Assembly (NCBI GenBank): GCA_944391355.1
Contig: CALXTG010000064.1
Span: 1 to 10,739 of the forward strand
Direction of reading: 5' to 3'
DNA from: an uncultured Alphaproteobacteria bacterium
GTDB taxonomy: Bacteria; Pseudomonadota; Alphaproteobacteria; RF32; CAG-239
Length of the DNA stretch: 10,739 bases
Shown: positions 7,133 to 10,739 of the stretch, in pieces
How positions within the stretch are numbered: the first letter of the stretch is position 1
How the letters are laid out: each line of letters begins with the position of its first letter
Program-made: the position numbers and the translations under genes
The notes under the pieces: generated by a model
The model's input: the letters and a program-made list of their open reading frames with translations, nothing else
The model's database searches: none
What the model was told of the DNA's origin: nothing

Positions 7133-7153
7133 GAAAAAATAACGATTTGGCAA
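7105..7153 (-). promoter_or_regulatory. Promoter region of the tetR-adaptor-permease operon
   Basis: Two overlapping solutions exist on the minus strand. TTGCCA (7153-7148) with TATACA (7130-7125) has a 17-base spacer and a good -35. A perfect TATAAT (7110-7105) lies closer to the gene but has no clear -35. Both place RNA polymerase over the palindrome at 7102-7132, consistent with autorepression. Confidence 0.5.
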
Positions 7154-7198
7154 GTAAAATTTTTTTAATTATACGCATAAAAATAACCGTATAGAACA

Positions 7199-7225
7199 AC
7201 CGCTCCGGCTGAGAGCGGGAGCGGT
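7199..7225 (-). terminator. Probable terminator hairpin after ftsZ
   Basis: ACCGCTCC (7199-7206) and GGAGCGGT (7218-7225) pair perfectly. GCT (7208-7210) and AGC (7214-7216) can pair inside, giving a long GC-rich hairpin about 80 bases after the ftsZ stop. On the minus strand it is followed by TTGTTCTAT, only a moderate U-tract, so termination may be incomplete. The rest of 7081-7303 holds the efflux promoter and operator; I see no gene in it. Confidence 0.55.
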
Positions 7226-7303
7226 CGGTTTGGTTTATACTTATAATAATTCGGTCGGGAAATGTCATTCTGTGGCTGAAGTTCATCTACACCGGCAAAG
7301 TGA

Positions 7304-8977
7304 TTATTTCCGTCTCAGGAAAGAGGGAATCTCCAGGTTTACCCGTTCTTCGCTCTGATAGTCGTCATCAGAGAAGGAAGGCGTAATCGGTTCCTGGAAG
7401 CGTTCCGTTTCCATCTTCTTTTTCTTATTCCGTCTGGCGATGGAAAAGCCCGTAACCCGTTCAATCAGTGTGGGGCGATAGCCTTCATCGTCATCGTTAA
7501 TAATAAGCTCTTCGGGCTCTTCCTGGCGTTTGGCCTTAAATACCGAAGGATTGTGATCGGGGAATAATTCCGGCTCTTCCTCAACCGTTTTTAAGGTCGT
7601 ATGAGCCGTAAAGACATTTTCGTTTGACGATAAAATGCTGTTGAGCTGTGCTTCAGGATTTACTTCGTCGCTTTTGTTAATAATAGCTTTGAACAAGGCA
7701 GAGGCTTTGGGCATTTCTGCCATGACCGAAGATTTGTCAAGCATGTCAAAGTCTTCGAATCTGTTTTCGGAAACCGTTTTGCTTTCAACGGTTTCTTCAA
7801 CGGGAGCCGTCTGGCTTTCAAGGGAAACGATTGAAACGTTGTCAATGATTTCCTGTATATCTTCAGAAGTTTCGGTTTTGGTTGCCGAAAACTTCTCCAG
7901 ATTAGAATCCAGTTCGGGACTGGGAACCTGAGGAACAATTTTTTCCTCGGTAAAACTTTCTTCAACATATTTAACCGGCTGCGGGGCTTTGGGACGGGCA
8001 ACAGTTCCTTCGCCGATACCGGTTGCGACAATCGAAACCCGGATTTTGCCTTCCAGCGTTTCATCAAAGCTTGAGCCGAAGATAATGTTGGCATCTTCGT
8101 CGACTTCTTCTTTGATGCGGCTGGCCGCTTCGTCGATTTCGAAAAGCGTAATGTCGGAGCCGCCGGTAATGTTAATCAGAACGCCTTTGGCGCCGTGCAT
8201 CGAACAATCGTCAAGCAGCGGGTTGGCCAAAGCCTGCTCGGCAGCTTTAACCGCACGATCTTCGCCTTCGGCTTCTCCGGTGCCCATAATGGCTTTGCCT
8301 TTATCTTCCATAATCGATTTAATGTCGGCAAAGTCCAGATTAATCAGGCCGGGCATCATCATCAGATCGGTAATGGAGCGGACGCCGGCATATAAAACAT
8401 TGTCAGCCATAATGAACGCATCGGCCAGAGTGGTTTTTTTGTCGGCAACCCGGAAAAGATTCTGATTGGGAATAATGATGATACTGTCAACTTCACGGGT
8501 AAAATCTTCAACCGCGGCTTCGGCCGTTTCATAGCGTTTTTTTCCTTCAAACTGGAAAGGTTTGGTGACAACGCCGACGGTCAAAATGCCTTTTTCCTTG
8601 GCAATTTTGGCCACAACCGGCGCGGCGCCGGAACCGGTACCGCCGCCCATGCCGGCAGTGATAAAGACCATATTGGCGCCTTCAAGCTCTTTTTCAATTT
8701 CGGCTTTGGCTTCTTCGGCGGCGGCACGCCCGACTTCGGGACGGGCGCCGGCACCGAGACCCTGAGTGGTTTCGAGGCCGAGCTGAATTTTGCGGCTGGC
8801 CGTTGAGTGAGCCAGTGCCTGCGCGTCGGTATTGGCAACAATGAAGTCAACGCCCTCAAGTTTTTGGGCAATCATATTATTGACGGCATTACCGCCGCCG
8901 CCGCCGACGCCGATGACGGAAATCCGCGGCTTCAGATGCATAACGGTTTTTTCTGGTACTGCTAACTTTATGGACAT
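7304..8977 (-). CDS. ftsZ: Cell division GTPase FtsZ
   Basis: FtsZ is the tubulin homologue that polymerizes at midcell and organizes division. The GTP-binding part contains ISVIGVGGGGGNAVNNM near the start, the tubulin signature GGGTGSG (111-117) and the T7 synergy loop NLDFAD (213-218) that completes the GTPase site of the next subunit. The globular domain ends near residue 320. A disordered linker of more than 200 residues follows, rich in Glu, Ser, Thr and Pro, then the conserved terminal peptide LEIPSFLRRK that binds FtsA and other partners. The total of 557 residues is long compared with E. coli (383) but normal for alphaproteobacteria. I chose the ATG at 8977, preceded by GGGAGT (8993-8988). 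The frame extends six codons to a TTG at 8995, which has no good ribosome site. It follows ftsA by 87 bases and is followed by an efflux operon rather than lpxC. Confidence 0.97.
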   Translation of the reverse strand: MSIKLAVPEKTVMHLKPRISVIGVGGGGGNAVNNMIAQKLEGVDFIVANTDAQALAHSTASRKIQLGLETTQGLGAGARPEVGRAAAEEAKAEIEKELEGANMVFITAGMGGGTGSGAAPVVAKIAKEKGILTVGVVTKPFQFEGKKRYETAEAAVEDFTREVDSIIIIPNQNLFRVADKKTTLADAFIMADNVLYAGVRSITDLMMMPGLINLDFADIKSIMEDKGKAIMGTGEAEGEDRAVKAAEQALANPLLDDCSMHGAKGVLINITGGSDITLFEIDEAASRIKEEVDEDANIIFGSSFDETLEGKIRVSIVATGIGEGTVARPKAPQPVKYVEESFTEEKIVPQVPSPELDSNLEKFSATKTETSEDIQEIIDNVSIVSLESQTAPVEETVESKTVSENRFEDFDMLDKSSVMAEMPKASALFKAIINKSDEVNPEAQLNSILSSNENVFTAHTTLKTVEEEPELFPDHNPSVFKAKRQEEPEELIINDDDEGYRPTLIERVTGFSIARRNKKKKMETERFQEPITPSFSDDDYQSEERVNLEIPSFLRRK

Positions 8978-9064
8978 GGTAATACTTACTCCCAAAATAC
9001 TCGAACGATAATTTAAAAGTTATTTTAAGGATAGCGTAAAGACATTAATGTTTAGTTACCAAGA
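8978..9064. other. ftsA-ftsZ intergenic spacer with a 10-base palindrome
   Basis: This 87-base spacer is AT-rich and holds the ftsZ ribosome site plus a perfect palindrome, ACATTAATGT (9042-9051), just after the ftsA stop. I see no convincing sigma-70 promoter. A separate ftsZ promoter here is possible, since ftsZ often has its own, but the sequence does not prove one. Confidence 0.4.
8988..8993 (-). promoter_or_regulatory. Ribosome binding site deciding the ftsZ start
   Basis: GGGAGT on the minus strand lies 10 bases before the ATG at 8977. It overlaps the start of the alternative TTG-initiated reading (TTG GGA GTA), which would make no sense as the ribosome site of that longer form. The spacing is at the long end of normal. 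Confidence 0.6.
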
Positions 9065-10315
9065 TTAAAAATTTTGCTTAATCCAATTAAAAATACGTTC
9101 AATCCCGCTGCTGCTGCGTGCCGGACTGTTGACCAGTTTGCCGGGTTTCTTCTCACTGTAATTGAGCGCAAACAACAGCAGACCCATACAAGTTGAAAAA
9201 GCCGGATTGCAAAGGCTTTCTTTCAACGGCAGATTCCGCGGCCGCCCGATGCGAACCTGTTTGTCGAGAATCGGTCCGGCAATTTCATGAATTCCCTGAA
9301 GCTGGCTGCAGCCTCCGGTTAAAACCACACGGTGACTGGAAATGTCGCCGAGGCCGATTTTATCAAGCCGGTCGCTGACCAGTTCAAAAATTTCTTCGAC
9401 CCGCGCCTGGATAATGTTGGTCAATTCTGAACGCGGCACCTGGCGAATCGAGCTGTCGTCTTCTTCGCCGACCGGGTAGACATTGATGGTTTCTTCACTG
9501 TCCTGGCGGGAAGCAAAAGCATAACCGTATAAGGTTTTGAGTCTTTCGGCATGCGTGAAAGAGGTTGTCAGGCCATAGGCAATGTCATTGGTTATGTTGT
9601 TGCCGCCGACGGCGATTGAAGAAAAATAAACCGGATAACCGTCTTTAAAAGTGGCGATGCTGGTTGTGCCGCCGCCGATATCCACGACGGTTGCGCCGAT
9701 GTCTTTTTCGTCATCAACCAGACAAGCCAAACCGGAAGCGTAGGCCGAAAAAGCCTTGCCGGCAATTTCCAGATGGGCGTTATCTATAACGGCGGCGATA
9801 TTGCGGTAGACCAGATCGGGAACCAGCCCGAGCATGATGTCGACCGACAGGCTTTCGCTGAAAATGTTGCGCGGGTCTTTGGTGACCTCGCCGTCGGCAA
9901 GCCGGTAATTGGTTGGCAGGCAATGGATCAGTTCACAGCCTTCGACGTTGATTTTATTCAGGCCTTTTTCGATAACTTTGTTGATGTCGTTTTCGTTAAC
10001 CGGCCTATTTTTGTTGACGGCGATAACCGCTTCTTTAATAACGGAGCGGATTTTGTCGCCGGAAACGTTGACAATAACCCGGTCAATGCGGCAGTTGGCT
10101 TTTTGTTCGGCCGTTTCTATCGCATTGCAGACCGAAAGGGTAGCCTGAGCAATATCCGTAACGACACCGTTTTTGATTCCTTTGGAGGCATTATAACCGA
10201 ATCCGTCGATGCTGATTTTTTTATCGCGGCTGATTTTGGCGATGGCGCAGCACACTTTGGAAGAACCGATATCCAAAGCGGCAATTGTTGTCAGCCGGTT
10301 AAACGGATGTGTCAC
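9065..10315 (-). CDS. ftsA: Cell division protein FtsA, actin-like membrane tether of the Z-ring
   Basis: FtsA is the actin-fold ATPase that attaches FtsZ filaments to the inner membrane and recruits later divisome proteins. At 416 residues it is close to E. coli FtsA (420). Visible elements are the phosphate-1 motif ALDIGSSK (13-20), the FtsA-specific 1C region (about 85-165), the phosphate-2 motif VVDIGGGTTSIA (210-221) and the adenosine motif VVLTGGCSQLQG (330-341). The C-terminal amphipathic helix SGIERIFNWIKQNF (403-416) is the membrane-targeting sequence; its charged and bulky hydrophobic residues alternate as expected. Translation starts at GTG (10315-10313), supported by a strong GGGGGAG site six bases upstream and by agreement with the family N terminus. 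It lies 23 bases after the ftsQ stop and upstream of ftsZ in the dcw order. Confidence 0.97.
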   Translation of the reverse strand: MTHPFNRLTTIAALDIGSSKVCCAIAKISRDKKISIDGFGYNASKGIKNGVVTDIAQATLSVCNAIETAEQKANCRIDRVIVNVSGDKIRSVIKEAVIAVNKNRPVNENDINKVIEKGLNKINVEGCELIHCLPTNYRLADGEVTKDPRNIFSESLSVDIMLGLVPDLVYRNIAAVIDNAHLEIAGKAFSAYASGLACLVDDEKDIGATVVDIGGGTTSIATFKDGYPVYFSSIAVGGNNITNDIAYGLTTSFTHAERLKTLYGYAFASRQDSEETINVYPVGEEDDSSIRQVPRSELTNIIQARVEEIFELVSDRLDKIGLGDISSHRVVLTGGCSQLQGIHEIAGPILDKQVRIGRPRNLPLKESLCNPAFSTCMGLLLFALNYSEKKPGKLVNSPARSSSGIERIFNWIKQNF

Positions 10316-10321
10316 TGTCTG

Positions 10322-10328
10322 CTCCCCC
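10322..10328 (-). promoter_or_regulatory. Strong ribosome binding site for the GTG start of ftsA
   Basis: GGGGGAG on the minus strand stands six bases before the GTG at 10315, inside the 23-base gap after ftsQ. It is the best reason to accept the non-ATG start. Confidence 0.75.
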
Positions 10329-10338
10329 TTTCTGTGCT

Positions 10339-10739
10339 TTAAGTCTTTCTTTCCGGGCGGCGGTTAAGGCCGGAATGCGATTTTTTCAGTTTAACGATAA
10401 CTTTTCCCTCCAATCTTAAATCGATGATGGTTAATTTACGTTTAAGAATGCCGTTTGTCGTGTTTAATTTTAACAATTTTTTCCAGGCGGCATCAATATT
10501 TTCTTCGGGAAGTTTAATCGTAATTCCGTTTTCGATATCGTCTAAAGTCAGATTCCAGCGGCGTTTGGAAATGAAGCTGGCTACTTTTATGCGGCGAAGA
10601 ATGTCCTGATTGCCGCTGATGCTTTCCAACAGGGGTTTGATATTCTGCGGGGCTTCTTCTCCGACAATCAGCAGAATCGGCTCGCGGGGCGTAAAGGGGG
10701 CTTCAATGACTTTTCCGTCGGCGTCAATCGGATGAAAAC
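10339..10739 (-). CDS. ftsQ: Cell division protein FtsQ, C-terminal 133 residues; cut by window edge
   Basis: FtsQ is a bitopic inner-membrane protein that links early and late divisome proteins through the FtsQLB complex. Only the periplasmic C-terminal half is in the window; the frame is open to the right edge, and the cytoplasmic tail, transmembrane helix and POTRA domain lie beyond it. Recognizable family features are IDADGKVIEAPF at the start, PILLIVGEEAP, the RRWNLTLDDIENG hairpin (typical alphaproteobacterial RRW.L.L..G), IKLPEENIDAAWKKLLKL, and LTIIDLRLEGKVIVKL near the end, followed by a short basic tail. There is no true start inside this segment: the TTG at 10629 is an internal leucine codon. 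The position directly before ftsA and ftsZ supports the call. Confidence 0.9.
   Translation of the reverse strand, partial: FHPIDADGKVIEAPFTPREPILLIVGEEAPQNIKPLLESISGNQDILRRIKVASFISKRRWNLTLDDIENGITIKLPEENIDAAWKKLLKLNTTNGILKRKLTIIDLRLEGKVIVKLKKSHSGLNRRPERKT

Noticed and set aside
7086..7286. A 66-residue minus-strand reading frame between ftsZ and tetR
   Set aside because: It has no ribosome site, runs through the terminator hairpin and the efflux promoter and operator, and its product has no recognizable features.
8978..8995. FtsZ start at 8995 giving an extra N-terminal MGVSIT
   Set aside because: The codon at 8995 is TTG without a good ribosome site, and GGGAGT for the ATG at 8977 lies within this extension. 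The ATG form begins MSIKLAVPEK.
9005..9035. CtrA-like TTAA repeats between ftsA and ftsZ
   Set aside because: The two TTAA half-sites are separated by eight bases, not the seven of the TTAA-N7-TTAA consensus, and such sites are common in AT-rich spacers.
9773..10342. A 189-residue plus-strand reading frame opposite ftsA
   Set aside because: It is antisense to conserved FtsA, and its product is a low-complexity mix of Asp, Val and Phe, as expected for a shadow frame.
10339..10629. A stand-alone 96-residue gene starting at 10629
   Set aside because: The start codon is TTG inside an open frame that runs to the window edge and continues as FtsQ.

Overview
The window looks like chromosomal DNA from an alphaproteobacterium. 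Four things point that way. An SOS operator of the alphaproteobacterial type (GTTC-N7-GTTC) lies upstream of umuD. FtsZ has a long disordered linker and ends in IPSFLRRK. FtsQ has an alphaproteobacterial-style C-terminal half, and the ftsQ-ftsA-ftsZ order is that of the dcw cluster. Base composition is mid-range, so this is not one of the high-GC members. Genus cannot be read from the sequence.

Layout, left to right. (1) Positions 1-1033, minus strand: an SOS-controlled umuD-umuC operon for the translesion polymerase Pol V; umuC is cut by the left edge. The UmuD here is unusual. It starts where the processed UmuD' form would start, and both catalytic dyad positions are replaced (Ser to Ala, Lys to Arg). 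(2) Positions 1034-1170: a divergent intergenic region holding the umuD promoter, the SOS box and the promoter and RBS of the next gene. (3) Positions 1171-2151, plus strand: an S66-family serine carboxypeptidase of the MccF-like clade. (4) Positions 2159-2192: a hairpin with A and T tracts on either side, placed to end transcription from both converging genes. (5) Positions 2197-7080, minus strand: a tetR-adaptor-RND pump operon (AcrR/AcrA/AcrB-like), with a palindromic operator overlapping the promoter at 7102-7153. (6) Positions 7199-7225: a probable ftsZ terminator. (7) Positions 7304-10739, minus strand: ftsQ (C-terminal part, cut by the right edge), ftsA (GTG start) and ftsZ.

The minus-strand genes form three units. 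FtsQ, FtsA and FtsZ supply divisome assembly, membrane tethering of the Z-ring and the ring itself. The TetR-RND operon is a locally regulated efflux system with no outer-membrane channel gene in the window. umuDC is a DNA-damage-inducible mutagenic polymerase whose UmuD subunit appears to have lost the usual proteolytic activation step. No RNA genes, insertion sequences, CRISPR arrays or phage genes were seen. No stretch longer than about 220 bases lacks a gene.
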